Part shown: one piece after another, positions 28,886 to 38,665 of the stretch
Position numbering within the stretch: the stretch's first letter is position 1
How the letters are laid out: the number at the start of each line of letters is the position of its first letter
Assembly: GCA_913058145.1 (NCBI GenBank)
Contig: CAJXQM010000009.1
Coordinates: 26,143 to 90,142 of the forward strand
Origin: an uncultured Colwellia sp.
GTDB taxonomy: Bacteria > Pseudomonadota > Gammaproteobacteria > Enterobacterales > Alteromonadaceae
Length of the DNA: 64,000 bases
Direction of reading: 5' to 3'
Notes under the pieces: generated by a model
The model's database searches: none
Told to the model about the DNA's origin: nothing
What the model saw: the letters and a program-made list of their open reading frames with translations, nothing else
Made by a program: the position numbers and the translations under genes

Positions 28886-30280
28886 ATGGAATGGTTGTCG
28901 GTACTTCCGCCACTGGTGGCAATTGTCGTTGTTGTATGGCGAAAAGAAGTTATTCTTGCTTTGTTAATCGCGGTATTTAGTTCAGAATTATTGTTGGCTT
29001 ACCGAGAACATTCTAATGTGATCTTTTACGCTTTTATTGGCTTTGTCGAGCGGATCATTTCGGTATTTAGTTCATCGAGTAACACGCGCTTATTGATTTT
29101 TAGTTTACTTATTGGTGTCTTACTCGCTTATGTTAGAAATTCAGGAGGAGTAACCGCTTTAGTGAGTATATTGGTCAACAAAGGTATAGCTAAAAGTAAA
29201 CGGCAAGTTAGTGCTGTTACCATGTTTACGGGTATTGTTATTTTTATTGAATCAAATTTAAGTGTGCTCACGGCAGGTATTTTATCTCGTGATTTATTTG
29301 ATAAATTTAAAATGAGTCGTGCTCGTCTTGCGTTTATCATTGATAGTACTTCTGCCCCCGTGTGTATTTTGGTACTACTTAATGGTTGGGGAGCTTATGT
29401 GTTGGGCTTACTTAACAATTATGAGTTAGGGCAATCATCCATGTCAGTATTATGGGGCACAATTCCTTATAATTTTTATGCTATTATCGCGATCTTAATG
29501 GTGGCCTATACGGTCATCACGGACAATGTTCATGGTCCAATGAAACAATCAGAATTAGCGCTACATAAGCAAGACGTGAACAATGAAGAGTATTTAAAAA
29601 AAGAAGTCGTTAAACCCACTAAAGCGCGTTTTATGTTAGTGCCATTATTGAGCATGGTTTGTGGGATGTTCTTTTTTATGTACTGGACAGGTGATGGCGA
29701 TATTACTCATGGTAGTGGTGGTAAATCAGTACTTTATGCTACTTGTTTAGCTTTAGTTATTGCCTACTTTTTACTACTTTCAGCAAAGCGTTACTCTCAT
29801 AAAGAGCTTGTTGAAGTAGGCTTTGAAGGTTTATCTGAGTTATTACCTTTAGTTATTATCGTCTTATTTTCGCTTACATTGGGTTCAAGTTTAAAAGAAT
29901 TAGGCACTGGTCTTTATATTGCAGGTTTTGTTGGTGAAAATGTACCACTTATTTTTGTCGTACCGATGTTATTTATTGTTGGCGGCATTATATCCTTTAG
30001 TACGGGTACCTCTTGGGGTACCTTTGCTATATTAATTCCTATTGGTGTTCCATTGATTCAATCGTTAGGCTTACCACCCTCGTTGGTTATTGCCGCTATT
30101 TTAGGTGGCGGAATTTTTGGTGATCACTGCTCACCTATATCTGACACTACCTGTGTTTCTGCTATTGCTTCAGGGTGTGATCTGCTTGAACATGTTAAAA
30201 CTCAATTGCCTTACTCAATTTTTGGGGGGTCTTTAGCGCTTATTGCATACTTTATTACAAGTTATTTTATGGTGGGATAA
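28886..30280 (+). CDS. NhaC-family Na+/H+ antiporter
   Basis: 464-residue polytopic inner-membrane protein with about eleven or twelve hydrophobic helices, of the NhaC/ion-transporter superfamily. The conserved motifs STGTSWGTFAILIPIG and GDHCSPISDTTCVSAIASGCD are diagnostic of NhaC-like carriers and line the transport site. It most likely exchanges cytoplasmic sodium for protons, although some members of the family carry organic anions or amino acids. AAAGG precedes the ATG at a suitable distance, and a perfect palindrome lies upstream. It stands alone in its transcription direction up to the next small gene. Confidence 0.88.
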   Translation: MEWLSVLPPLVAIVVVVWRKEVILALLIAVFSSELLLAYREHSNVIFYAFIGFVERIISVFSSSSNTRLLIFSLLIGVLLAYVRNSGGVTALVSILVNKGIAKSKRQVSAVTMFTGIVIFIESNLSVLTAGILSRDLFDKFKMSRARLAFIIDSTSAPVCILVLLNGWGAYVLGLLNNYELGQSSMSVLWGTIPYNFYAIIAILMVAYTVITDNVHGPMKQSELALHKQDVNNEEYLKKEVVKPTKARFMLVPLLSMVCGMFFFMYWTGDGDITHGSGGKSVLYATCLALVIAYFLLLSAKRYSHKELVEVGFEGLSELLPLVIIVLFSLTLGSSLKELGTGLYIAGFVGENVPLIFVVPMLFIVGGIISFSTGTSWGTFAILIPIGVPLIQSLGLPPSLVIAAILGGGIFGDHCSPISDTTCVSAIASGCDLLEHVKTQLPYSIFGGSLALIAYFITSYFMVG

Positions 30281-30398
30281 CAGATGATTTATTGACAATG
30301 TTTCACTTGCAATTAGCGTCCTAACCTTTGTTAAAGCGTGATTTATTACACGGACGTCTCTATTTGACGAATAAAAGAACTGGCTTTAAGGAATAAAA

Positions 30399-30983
30399 AT
30401 GAAAATAGTTATTTCAACGCTCATGGTAACGATAATTACGGGCGTGATTGTCGTTAAATTTTTTTTAAATAGTGTATTCTCATTATTTGGCTATGCCATA
30501 TTGCCTATTGAAAGTTTAAAAAGCTTAACGCATTCTAAAACAATAGTGCAAAAAATGCAGCACAGGAACAGGGCTAAAAGTGCGAATGTATCGAAGAATT
30601 TTATTAAGCGTTCAGGTAAAAAAGTTGCTATAACTGCCGTTTCTGCGGCAACAATAGGTACCGTCGCGGTAATCGGTACACTAACTTATTTAGAAATAAG
30701 TCAATACTGTGAAGATAAACAAGTGCTCAATGAAGAGGCAAATATTTTATTTGATACGGATAAACAGTTTGATATGAATGCCTGTCTTGAACAGGGTAAA
30801 AAAGACTCAGCATATTTTGGCAATGAAGCTTGGCAGAGTATCAAAAAAACAAGTTCAGATGTATTAGAGAGTATTGAACAGACAAGTGATGAATTACTAG
30901 ATCCTAGTCGCAAAGCAACTACTGAGTTATTTGAATCTATTGATGAATGGTTTAATCAAACCTTTAACGAAGCTACTGAGTAA
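30399..30983 (+). CDS. Hypothetical membrane protein with two helices
   Basis: 194-residue protein that I do not recognise. One hydrophobic segment spans about residues 3-34 and a second about 74-97, separated by a basic stretch (HRNRAKSANVSKNFIKRSGKK). The C-terminal half is acidic and amphipathic with repeated short helical units (SSDVLESIEQTSDELLDPSRKATTE), which suggests a coiled coil outside or inside the membrane. It has a credible ribosome-binding site (AAGGAAT) and normal codon use, so I take it as real. Function is unknown. Confidence 0.65.
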   Translation: MKIVISTLMVTIITGVIVVKFFLNSVFSLFGYAILPIESLKSLTHSKTIVQKMQHRNRAKSANVSKNFIKRSGKKVAITAVSAATIGTVAVIGTLTYLEISQYCEDKQVLNEEANILFDTDKQFDMNACLEQGKKDSAYFGNEAWQSIKKTSSDVLESIEQTSDELLDPSRKATTELFESIDEWFNQTFNEATE

Positions 30984-31070
30984 TCAGTACCCATCAATGT
31001 TTTTTAGCTTGCGCCTTAGCTCAGTTAGCTCAGTTTATTTTATGTGTCCAGTTTTACTAAATCTATTAAG

Positions 31071-31664
31071 TTATTTTCCACAGCAATGTTTAAATTTTTT
31101 GCCTTTTTTTATTTGCCATGTTGTTGGGTATTCATTACAGGGGCAAAGCTCATTGCGCTTAATGTTGGCTAATTCACTATGTGTAATTATATCCCCGTCG
31201 ACATAACGCCATTGCTTAAGCGGGGTAGAAAGAGTTGAAGCTTTGTTAATATCATTGTTCGTCGATACCTTATTTTTTTCAGTGTTGTCTTTTATATATC
31301 CCTCTAAAATGAAACGTGATTTTTCTCTCAGTTCACATAAGGTATTATCTGTTATATAAAAAGCCGAAAACTCAACAAATTGCTCAGTAGCTTTATTTAT
31401 GCGATTCGTTATTGGATGTATGTTAAGTGCTACCCAGACACAAGATTTACTCCAGTCATCAATGTCTTTAACCGATTGTGCCGCTTGACTGCTTTTTGCG
31501 TAGGTATCATAAATATACTGTGCATCGCCAAAGGCGTATGCACTAAACCGAGATCGCATTAATTGTTCTGCTGTTTGAACTTGTACTTCTTTATTGATGT
31601 AGGGCTGACAACAAGATGAAAAATCATAATTTGAGCCACAAAAACAGGGTTGGATCGCGTTCAT
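31071..31664 (-). CDS. YchJ-family SEC-C motif protein (UPF0225)
   Basis: 197-residue protein with zinc-binding SEC-C motifs at both ends: PCFCGSNYDFSSCCQPYI at the N-terminus and LCPCNEYPTTWQIKKGKKFKHCCGK at the C-terminus. The NTF2-like middle carries the family signature AEQLMRSRFSAYAFGDAQYIYDTY. This matches the YchJ/UPF0225 family, whose function is not known; related SEC-C zinc motifs of SecA bind SecB and ribosomes. The protein is longer than E. coli YchJ by an insertion in the middle. Confidence 0.85.
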   Translation of the reverse strand: MNAIQPCFCGSNYDFSSCCQPYINKEVQVQTAEQLMRSRFSAYAFGDAQYIYDTYAKSSQAAQSVKDIDDWSKSCVWVALNIHPITNRINKATEQFVEFSAFYITDNTLCELREKSRFILEGYIKDNTEKNKVSTNNDINKASTLSTPLKQWRYVDGDIITHSELANIKRNELCPCNEYPTTWQIKKGKKFKHCCGK

Positions 31665-31811
31665 AGATTTTGATGAAATTAAATTTTATAGTAGTTTATC
31701 ATTATTGGTTATAAAAAGACGACAGGTGATGGTTGTTTAGCCGCATACTTCATGTTCATGTGAACTGAACTTAGTTCATCTGGGTCCATCTTGAATGGTT
31801 AGCACTTAAGG

Positions 31812-32429
31812 TTAGTTTTCAAGGCGTAATCTCATATGAAGCATATAAAGGTAAATAACAGAAAATAGTAAACCGCCCAGTGCTCCCCATAAATGAGCAT
31901 TTACCGCAACACTTGCTTCTATTAAGTTACTTACATCTGTACTAGCACCATAAAATTGCTCATGAGCAATTTTAAGCCAGACACCTAAAAATAATAAGTA
32001 GCCGGTTTTGTCTTTGGCATTGATATCCATTAGCGCGCCAAAAACAAAAATACCATGCAATACGCCTGATAAACCGACATATTGTATTAATGAGGGATCA
32101 AAATAATAAATACCAACACTGGTAAATATTGAGCACAATAAAAATAAATAGGTATAATTTTTTATGCTATAAAAACGGCCGTGTAATGCCCATAGCATAA
32201 ATAAGGCGGCTAGGTTTAGTAGTAAATGATAACCATTAGTATGTAATATATGCCCAGAAAAAAGGCGCCAAATTTCACCTTGATTGATCAATTGTCTTTG
32301 ATATACAAAAGTTTGAGTAAATGACTCGCCTAGAAAATATTCACTAATAAACGCGATAACCGACAGTAATGCGACTATGAGTACTACCTGAAAGTGTTGT
32401 CTAGAGAGTACTAGGGTGTTTAATTTCAT
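31812..32429 (-). CDS. rrtA: Rhombosortase (rhomboid-family intramembrane serine protease)
   Basis: 205-residue, roughly six-helix membrane protein. The arrangement WRLFSGHILHTNGYHLLLNLAAL, then YVGLSGVLHG with catalytic serine at about residue 121, then VNAHLWGALGG with histidine at about 179, is that of the rhombosortase subgroup of rhomboids. These cleave the C-terminal GlyGly-CTERM tail of exported proteins. It is monocistronic. A candidate substrate tail occurs in the giant surface protein encoded at 17464-23940; no other such tail is evident in the window. Confidence 0.85.
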   Translation of the reverse strand: MKLNTLVLSRQHFQVVLIVALLSVIAFISEYFLGESFTQTFVYQRQLINQGEIWRLFSGHILHTNGYHLLLNLAALFMLWALHGRFYSIKNYTYLFLLCSIFTSVGIYYFDPSLIQYVGLSGVLHGIFVFGALMDINAKDKTGYLLFLGVWLKIAHEQFYGASTDVSNLIEASVAVNAHLWGALGGLLFSVIYLYMLHMRLRLEN

Positions 32430-32514
32430 TTGGAATTTTAAAGGCTGACGTTATTAGGGCTTAAGTATACAATGATACTTTATGAAGTTTACACTCATTG
32501 ACGATTTTCTTTTT

Positions 32515-33189
32515 ATGTCCAGAATTTTATGTAAGCAATGTCAACGCCCAATAATTGCTTGTATTTGCAATTTTACTTGTAGAATTGATAATCCAACCGC
32601 TGTGTTAGTGTTACAACATCCTAGTGAAGTCAAACAAACTAAAGGCACTGTTGCCTTATTAAGTCGTTCATTAAGTCATTGCCAAGTATTAGTTGGAGAA
32701 AATTTTTCACAACACGATGAGCTGAATACGATACTGGCGAATAATCAAGCACTGTTACTTTACCCAAATGCCCAAGCGCAAGTATTATCCTTAACTAACA
32801 ATGGACTTAACAGCACGCATACTAGCCATAATAAACAGAGTCAACAACCAAAATTACTGATAATACTCGATGGCACATGGAAAAAAGCCTATCGTATGTT
32901 TATGTTATCTTCTAACCTACAGGCACTAGAGCAAGTTTGTTTACCAGATACGCTTGCTAATAAGGGACAATACTTAATTCGCAAAGTGGCTAAAAAAAAT
33001 GCGTTGTCAAGCCTGGAAGCTTGTTGTTTTGCCCTCGCTTTACTTGAGAATGAGTTAGTTGAGAAAAAACTAAATGAGACTGAGTGTCGTGAGACGGCAT
33101 TAAACCAAAGTGTTGATTGTGGGATTTATCAAGAATTATTAACTAAGTTTGCGCAATTTAATCAATTTCAGTTATCGTTTAGAACTTAG
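32515..33189 (+). CDS. DTW-domain tRNA-uridine aminocarboxypropyltransferase
   Basis: DTW-domain (TapT/YfiP-like) enzyme, which uses S-adenosylmethionine to add a 3-amino-3-carboxypropyl group to a tRNA uridine. An N-terminal zinc-ribbon-like cluster CKQCQRPIIACIC opens the protein. Further motifs are VLQHPSEVKQTKGTVALL and the family DxTW motif in the form DGTWKKAYRM. I prefer the methionine at 32515 (MSRILCKQC) because relatives start just before the cysteine cluster; an in-frame ATG also exists at 32482. Confidence 0.82.
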   Translation: MSRILCKQCQRPIIACICNFTCRIDNPTAVLVLQHPSEVKQTKGTVALLSRSLSHCQVLVGENFSQHDELNTILANNQALLLYPNAQAQVLSLTNNGLNSTHTSHNKQSQQPKLLIILDGTWKKAYRMFMLSSNLQALEQVCLPDTLANKGQYLIRKVAKKNALSSLEACCFALALLENELVEKKLNETECRETALNQSVDCGIYQELLTKFAQFNQFQLSFRT

Positions 33190-33222
33190 AACTTAGAACT
33201 TAGAACTTAAAACTTAGAACTA
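33179..33222. repeat. Short tandem repeat (8-bp unit)
   Basis: About five copies of ACTTAGAA, one with a substitution, overlap the stop codon of the DTW-domain gene and extend into the gap before rlmJ. Likely prone to length change by slippage. Confidence 0.8.
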
Positions 33223-33280
33223 TAGTGGTCTAATAATATGTATGCGCTTGCTAGTATTGTAAAGGGCAAGCGCATTGCTC

Positions 33281-34120
33281 TTACTCAGCGATTAACTGTT
33301 TAAGCGTATAGTCACTTTCGTTAGAGCCTAGTTTAGCTTTCATATAAGGTAATATTTCTTCAAGCTGTTGGGATAGTTGCCAAGGAGGGTTAACGATAAA
33401 CAACCCTGTACCTGTCATACCGTATTCATCGGTATCCTTTTCTAAACAAAACTCTACTTGTAATAGATTTTTGACAGAACTCGAGGTGAAAGACTCACTC
33501 ATTTGGTCAATTAATTCGCGCTTAACAACTGGGTACCAAAGAATGTAAGTGCCCGTAGAAAACTTAGCGTAGGCTTTGATGATGGTATTTACGGCTTTTT
33601 GATAATCTTCTTTCAGCTCGTAAGGCGGATCGATAAGCACCACTCCACGACGACTTGGCGGCGGTAATAATCCCAGTACACCTTGATAGCCATCAGACTG
33701 TTTAACAAATACTTTACGCCAGCGCTGACAAAAATATTCTAAGTGTTCTATATCAGTAGGATGTAATTCAAATAAATGGCTACTGTCTTGACGACGCACA
33801 AAGGCTTTAGCTATCCCTGGAGAGCCAGGGTAAACTTCAAGCTCACTGTTGAGGTTGAGGCTGTTGATTAGTGATAAATAAGACGTTAGTGACTCAGGGG
33901 CTTCGTCATCGTTAATAATCTTAGCAATACCGTCTTTATATTCACCCGTTTTTTGTGCATATTCTTCAGCCAATTGATACATACCAGCCCCAGAATGGCT
34001 GTCTATATAACAAAACCCTTTTTCTTTACGGGTCATATAATCTAAAACAAGTGATAATACACTATGTTTTAGTACATCGGCAAAATTGCCGGCATGAAAA
34101 GCGTGACGATAACTTAACAT
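33281..34120 (-). CDS. rlmJ: 23S rRNA adenine-N6 methyltransferase RlmJ
   Basis: SAM-dependent enzyme that methylates A2030 of 23S rRNA. The start MLSYRHAFHAGNFADVLKH at 34120 is the characteristic RlmJ N-terminus and has AAGGA upstream, so I discard the ten extra residues of the longer frame. The catalytic motif DPPYELKEDY and the SAM-binding region SHSGAGMY are present, as are the C-terminal motifs GTYILWYPV and GTGLFIVNPPW. About 279 residues, the normal size. Confidence 0.93.
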   Translation of the reverse strand: MLSYRHAFHAGNFADVLKHSVLSLVLDYMTRKEKGFCYIDSHSGAGMYQLAEEYAQKTGEYKDGIAKIINDDEAPESLTSYLSLINSLNLNSELEVYPGSPGIAKAFVRRQDSSHLFELHPTDIEHLEYFCQRWRKVFVKQSDGYQGVLGLLPPPSRRGVVLIDPPYELKEDYQKAVNTIIKAYAKFSTGTYILWYPVVKRELIDQMSESFTSSSVKNLLQVEFCLEKDTDEYGMTGTGLFIVNPPWQLSQQLEEILPYMKAKLGSNESDYTLKQLIAE

Positions 34121-34174
34121 ATAAATCCTTAAAAGTTGTGAGTGTCGCACTTCGACTACAGCTTCCGATTATTC

Positions 34175-34300
34175 TGAGCTTGTCGAAGAAACCTCGCACT
34201 CAGTGTGAACGGAACGCTCTCGTACCTCGCACTCAGTATAAACAGTTACCACTATCCGTTTGCCCTGAGCCCTGAGTCCTGAGCCCTGAGCTTGTCGAAG
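34175..34300. repeat. Intergenic repeat cluster between rlmJ and ybiT
   Basis: TGAGCTTGTCGAAG occurs at 34175-34188 and again at 34287-34300. Between them are two imperfect copies of a 20-base unit starting ACCTCGCACTCAGT (34191 and 34224) and four tandem 7-base units GCCCTGA (from 34263). The block is more GC-rich than its surroundings, contains no gene, and resembles dispersed extragenic repeat elements. Confidence 0.7.
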
Positions 34301-34318
34301 GGTCGAAGGGGCGAAGGG

Positions 34319-35911
34319 TTATACCTTACTGGCTAAATACTCATCATAAGCGCCTGCAAAATCAATATAACCGTCTTTAGTTAATTCGATAATACGTGTA
34401 GCGATGGTTGAAACAAATTCTCGGTCATGACTGACAAACAACAAGGTACCTTCGTAACTTTCAAGTGCCATGTTTAACGATTCAATCGATTCCATATCCA
34501 TGTGGTTGGTTGGCTCATCTAGTACTAAAATATTGGGCTGTTGCATCATTAGCTTACCAAATAACATCCGACCTTTTTCACCACCAGAAAGTACATGAAC
34601 TGATTTTTTAATATCATCAGCAGAAAAAAGTAAACGACCTAAATAACCACGAACAGCTTGTTCATCATCGGTTGGTTGACGCCATTGGCTCATCCAATCA
34701 AATAATGTCATATCATTTTCAAATTCGTATTCATGATCCTGTGCATAATAGCCAATATTAACATTTTCAGACCAAATCACGTCGCCAGAACTGGCTTCAT
34801 AACCGACTTCATTCATCAATGAACGTAATAAAGTTGTTTTACCAATACCGTTTTCACCAATGATAGCGATACGTTCACCCACTTCAATCAAGGCAGAGAT
34901 GTTTTTTAACACTTGAGTTTCATCAAAACTTTTATTAAGCTTTTCAATTACTAACGCATTACGGAATAATTTCTTTTCTTGCTCAAAACGAATAAAGGGG
35001 TTGCTACGGCTAGAGGGTTTTACTTCATCTAGCTGAATTTTGTCAATTCGTTTAGCACGAGATGTCGCTTGTTTTGCCTTTGATGCATTGGCAGAAAAAC
35101 GTGCGACGAAGGCTTGTAACTCACCTATTTGTGCTTTTTTCTTGGCATTATCTGATAATAAACGCGCTCGTGCTTGTGTCGCTGCCAACATGTATTCGTC
35201 GTAGTTGCCAGGGAATACACGTAGTTCACCGTAATCTAAATCAGCCATGTGTGTACAAACACTGTTTAAAAAATGTCTATCATGCGAGATGATTATCATG
35301 GTTGAATCACGCTCATTCAAGGTGTCTTCTAACCATTGAATAGTGTGAATGTCCAAGTTGTTGGTAGGCTCATCAAGTAATAAAATATCTGGATTTGAGA
35401 ATAAAGCTTGAGCCAGTAGAATACGTAATTTAAAACCAGGCGCTATTTCGGTCATTAAACCGTAGTGCTGCTCAACAGGGATACCCACACCCATTAATAA
35501 CTCACCGGCGCGACTCTCTGCAGAATAACCGTCCATTTCAGCATATTCAGACTCTAAATCGCCAACTTTCATGCCATCAGCTTCACTCATCTCTGGTAAA
35601 GCATAAATACGGTCACGTTCTTCTTTTACCGCCCATAACTCGGTATGCCCCATGATAACGGTATCAATGACATTAAATTCTTCAAAGGCAAATTGATCTT
35701 GGCGTAATTTACCTAAACGCTCGCCAGTATCAAGGCTAACATTGCCAGAGGTTTGCTCTAAATCATTACCTAAAATTTTCATAAAAGTAGATTTACCACA
35801 ACCATTTGCACCGATTAAACCATAACGATTACCACCGCCAAACTTTTGTGAGATGTTTTCGAACAAAGGCTTAGCGCCAAATTGTTGAGTGATGTTGTTT
35901 GCTGCTAGCAT
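34319..35911 (-). CDS. ybiT: ABC-F family ATPase YbiT
   Basis: Soluble ABC-F protein with two nucleotide-binding domains and no membrane part; the family acts on ribosomes. The sequence follows E. coli YbiT closely: it begins [21 protein letters not shown] and contains Walker [46 protein letters not shown] and the inter-domain linker [19 protein letters not shown]. The second Walker A is GENGIGKTT, followed by [12 protein letters not shown]. The frame is open 25 residues further up, but the methionine at 35911 is the conserved start. Confidence 0.93.
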   Translation of the reverse strand: MLAANNITQQFGAKPLFENISQKFGGGNRYGLIGANGCGKSTFMKILGNDLEQTSGNVSLDTGERLGKLRQDQFAFEEFNVIDTVIMGHTELWAVKEERDRIYALPEMSEADGMKVGDLESEYAEMDGYSAESRAGELLMGVGIPVEQHYGLMTEIAPGFKLRILLAQALFSNPDILLLDEPTNNLDIHTIQWLEDTLNERDSTMIIISHDRHFLNSVCTHMADLDYGELRVFPGNYDEYMLAATQARARLLSDNAKKKAQIGELQAFVARFSANASKAKQATSRAKRIDKIQLDEVKPSSRSNPFIRFEQEKKLFRNALVIEKLNKSFDETQVLKNISALIEVGERIAIIGENGIGKTTLLRSLMNEVGYEASSGDVIWSENVNIGYYAQDHEYEFENDMTLFDWMSQWRQPTDDEQAVRGYLGRLLFSADDIKKSVHVLSGGEKGRMLFGKLMMQQPNILVLDEPTNHMDMESIESLNMALESYEGTLLFVSHDREFVSTIATRIIELTKDGYIDFAGAYDEYLASKV

Positions 35912-36331
35912 AAGGCTTCCGTAACAATAATAATGACTGTGTAAATAATGCCGAACATTGTACAAGGCTTGAGAAAAAAGTACCAATTTTTACGTTTAAA
36001 AAAACTAAATGGACTGATTATGAAAACCGACTTTTTCGCGGGTTTTTAATGACACTAGGGATTGAGACACACAGACAGTGTGATGTTTTAATAAAGATTA
36101 AAACTGTAACAGGGGTAAATAGTGATGAGTCCATCTACAATGCAAGAGGGATTGCAATTTATTTGTTAAAGCGTAATAGCTAAAACACGTAACGGCTGGC
36201 TTTAGCGGTTTGCCTAAGTAAGGCTAAAAAGTAGAACAAATAGTAGTTTGTATCGTGGTGGTTTTGTTATTGAGGTATTAAGTGTAGCGGGGTTATAACC
36301 TTGGATAATAGCCTGACATAAGGTTGAATGA
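35912..36331. other. Intergenic region between ybiT and regulator
   Basis: About 420 bases with stop codons in all frames. It must carry the ybiT promoter and the end of the regulator transcript, but I cannot pick out a terminator or RNA gene with confidence. Confidence 0.5.
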
Positions 36332-36988
36332 TTAGCGTTTTAAATATTGATTAAAATCTATACCACTACAGCCTACAACAACTTTTACACGATTGGATGC
36401 GCCTAATTTCTTTAAGATAGAAGAGACATGTGATTTTACCGTCGTTTCAGAAATATTTAAGTTAAAAGCGATTTGTTTATTTGCTTCACCTTTAGTTAAA
36501 TGTTGTAACACCATTAATTCTCTACGGGTTAATAAAAACATTTTATCTGGTGATACTTCGAATTCTTTGGTGGAATTAAGGCTTGTTTGTGAACGAATAA
36601 TATCTGCTGGTAAATAAACATTACCTTCAAATATACTTTCAAGTGCTTCACCGATAATATTTTTTGCGGATGATTTGGCAATAAAACCTACAGCGCCGTA
36701 AGCAATAGTTTGTAAGATAACTTGTTTTTCAGTTTCTGCTGAAATAATAACGACGGGAATGGTGGGATAATGATTTCGTAAATCAAGTAAACCGGCAAGG
36801 CCTGACATACCAGGCATGTTCAAATCGAGCAAAATAAGATCGATATCATTGGTTTCTTTTGCAATGGCAAGCGTTGATTCAATGTCTTTGGATTCAAAAA
36901 TTTCAGATTCAGGAAAAGTTTGAGAAATAATATTTATAACTGCATCCCTAAATAAAGGGTGGTCATCAGCGACTAAAATTTTATACAT
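36332..36988 (-). CDS. LuxR/NarL-type response regulator (AgmR/ErbR-like)
   Basis: 218-residue two-component regulator. The receiver domain has the acidic pair in VADDHPLFRDA, phosphoacceptor D55 in LILLDLNMPGMSG and lysine in FIAKSSAKN. A C-terminal LuxR helix-turn-helix (about 150-212) contains LTRRELMVLQHLTKGEANKQIAFNL. Overall it resembles AgmR/ErbR/PedR1, which activate PQQ-dependent alcohol oxidation genes in Pseudomonas; its place at the edge of the PQQ region supports that, but the family is large. The likely partner is the orphan hybrid kinase at 43859-46408. Confidence 0.85.
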   Translation of the reverse strand: MYKILVADDHPLFRDAVINIISQTFPESEIFESKDIESTLAIAKETNDIDLILLDLNMPGMSGLAGLLDLRNHYPTIPVVIISAETEKQVILQTIAYGAVGFIAKSSAKNIIGEALESIFEGNVYLPADIIRSQTSLNSTKEFEVSPDKMFLLTRRELMVLQHLTKGEANKQIAFNLNISETTVKSHVSSILKKLGASNRVKVVVGCSGIDFNQYLKR

Positions 36989-37020
36989 GCAATTACCTAT
37001 TCAAATAAATTAACTTTAAC

Positions 37021-37061
37021 ATTTCTAAATTATAATATTTCTAAATTATAATATTTCTAAT
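37021..37061. repeat. AT-rich tandem repeat (17-bp-like unit)
   Basis: Two and a half copies of ATTTCTAAATTATAAT lie just upstream of the response regulator start codon, in its promoter region. Confidence 0.7.
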
Positions 37062-37129
37062 TATTCATTCTAGCAGAGAGAATATAACTATAATACTTAT
37101 TGGGTAAATACGCTGTATTTATTCAAATT

Positions 37130-37162
37130 AAAAGGAGCAGGAATATTATTCCTGCTCCTTTT
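37130..37162. terminator. Bidirectional terminator after porin gene
   Basis: Perfect 16-base arms (AAAAGGAGCAGGAATA and its complement) with almost no loop, lying between the porin stop and the regulator promoter. T runs follow on both strands (CGTTTTTT on plus). Confidence 0.85.
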
Positions 37163-37223
37163 CGTTTTTTATACCTTTATAAAAGACAAAAGATATCAGG
37201 ATCTATATTGAGAAAGCTCTAAC

Positions 37224-38447
37224 TTAGAACGTTACAACAGTACCAATTGAGAAAACGTTATTCTCTTCTGCTGTAAAATCAGTAGCACTATTATTATCTA
37301 CTTCAGTTTTATTGACTTCAAGTACCACGGTTACTCCAGGAATAACAGTTCTGAAATAAGAGATATTGCTGTTGCTACTTACTGTCTCTGTACCAGCGGC
37401 ATCTACTGTCGATTCACCGTAAGATACTACAAAACGGTTAGCGCCCATTGTGTAAGATGCTTGTGTTAAGTAACCATCAGTTTCAACAGAGTCATTTGTA
37501 ATAAACGTGTCTAAACCTGCAACATGTCCTACACCTTCAGCGCTAAAACCAGAAGCAGTTAGTGAGAAACCAGAAGATTTAACGTTAACGCCGTAACCAG
37601 TACCTGATTGATCATTATCAACACCGTTGTGTTCACTTGATTGTGACATACCGTTAACCCAAGCGGTGAATGAGCCATTATCAAATGCCGTGTTGTAGGT
37701 TAATTCAGCTTCAAAACGTGGTGCCGATTCTTCTGAAGCAGTAGTAGCAGCAATAGCAGCAATAGCATCAGTAGTATTAGTAGCAGCTACAGCATCTACA
37801 GCCGGTGTAGCCGCACTGAATTTAGTAGGATCCATTACACCAACCGCTAATTTAAAGCCGTTGACAACAGGTGATCTATAGGTAATTTGGGCTTTTGGAA
37901 AAGCGTAAGTGTAACCGGTAGAAATATTACCAAAAGATACATTTTTACCATCAACTAAACCCCAAGTATTCGATGTTTGACCATGACCAATAAGTAGTTC
38001 ATCGCCAAAGATGTTAGAGCGGTTAAATAAACCAAAATCTTTACCAATTAATACTTCACCAAAATCACCACTTATGGTGGCATAAAATTGACGAACATCA
38101 ATTAATGTATTTGTTCCTAAATCTTCTGCTCCACGAGTATTGTCTGTATCACTCAAAGAAACCCAAAATGAAGTACGCGTCGCTACTTTATAATCACCCA
38201 CTTGGTTAGAAGAATTTAAACCAATGTAGCTTGGTAAAAAGCCAGTACGAACACGTGATTGTTTACGGTTTGTTGTATCGCCTGAAGCATCAGTTATGTC
38301 AGTATCGCTGCTAGAATAAAAGATGTTAACTAAACCATCAGCGCTGAAGGTCATGCCATCGTTATTATACAATTCAACCGCGGCGCTTGCATTAAACGCT
38401 GTGGTACAGGCAAGGGCGATTGCTGCAATTTTAAATTTGGTAGTCAT
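37224..38447 (-). CDS. Gram-negative porin
   Basis: 407-residue outer-membrane beta-barrel porin. A signal peptide (MTTKFKIAAIALACTTAFNASA) is followed by alternating strands such as VELYNNDGMTFSADGLVNIFY and motifs of general porins (RTGFLPSYIGLNSSNQVGDYKVATR, GEVLIGKDFGLFNRSNIFGDELL). It ends in phenylalanine as outer-membrane proteins do. A low-complexity alanine/threonine insert at about residues 212-235 probably lies in an external loop. The gene is monocistronic with a strong terminator. A role in passage of the alcohol or metal chelate is possible by position only. Confidence 0.88.
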   Translation of the reverse strand: MTTKFKIAAIALACTTAFNASAAVELYNNDGMTFSADGLVNIFYSSSDTDITDASGDTTNRKQSRVRTGFLPSYIGLNSSNQVGDYKVATRTSFWVSLSDTDNTRGAEDLGTNTLIDVRQFYATISGDFGEVLIGKDFGLFNRSNIFGDELLIGHGQTSNTWGLVDGKNVSFGNISTGYTYAFPKAQITYRSPVVNGFKLAVGVMDPTKFSAATPAVDAVAATNTTDAIAAIAATTASEESAPRFEAELTYNTAFDNGSFTAWVNGMSQSSEHNGVDNDQSGTGYGVNVKSSGFSLTASGFSAEGVGHVAGLDTFITNDSVETDGYLTQASYTMGANRFVVSYGESTVDAAGTETVSSNSNISYFRTVIPGVTVVLEVNKTEVDNNSATDFTAEENNVFSIGTVVTF

Positions 38448-38665
38448 GTGTTATTTCCTTTATGTTTTATAGATTTTATTGTAATTACATCGTTTTATAT
38501 GATGTATTATTGTAATCGCATCAATAATAAAAAACTCTATGGTTAAGGGCTACTAGTAATGATATTGAAAAAAAACATCCCTTAGTATTACTTCTTTTGT
38601 TTGCTACTTAAGTAGGATTAAATAAAGTAAAGGATGAAAAACTAAAGGATAAGACCGTCTGTTTT

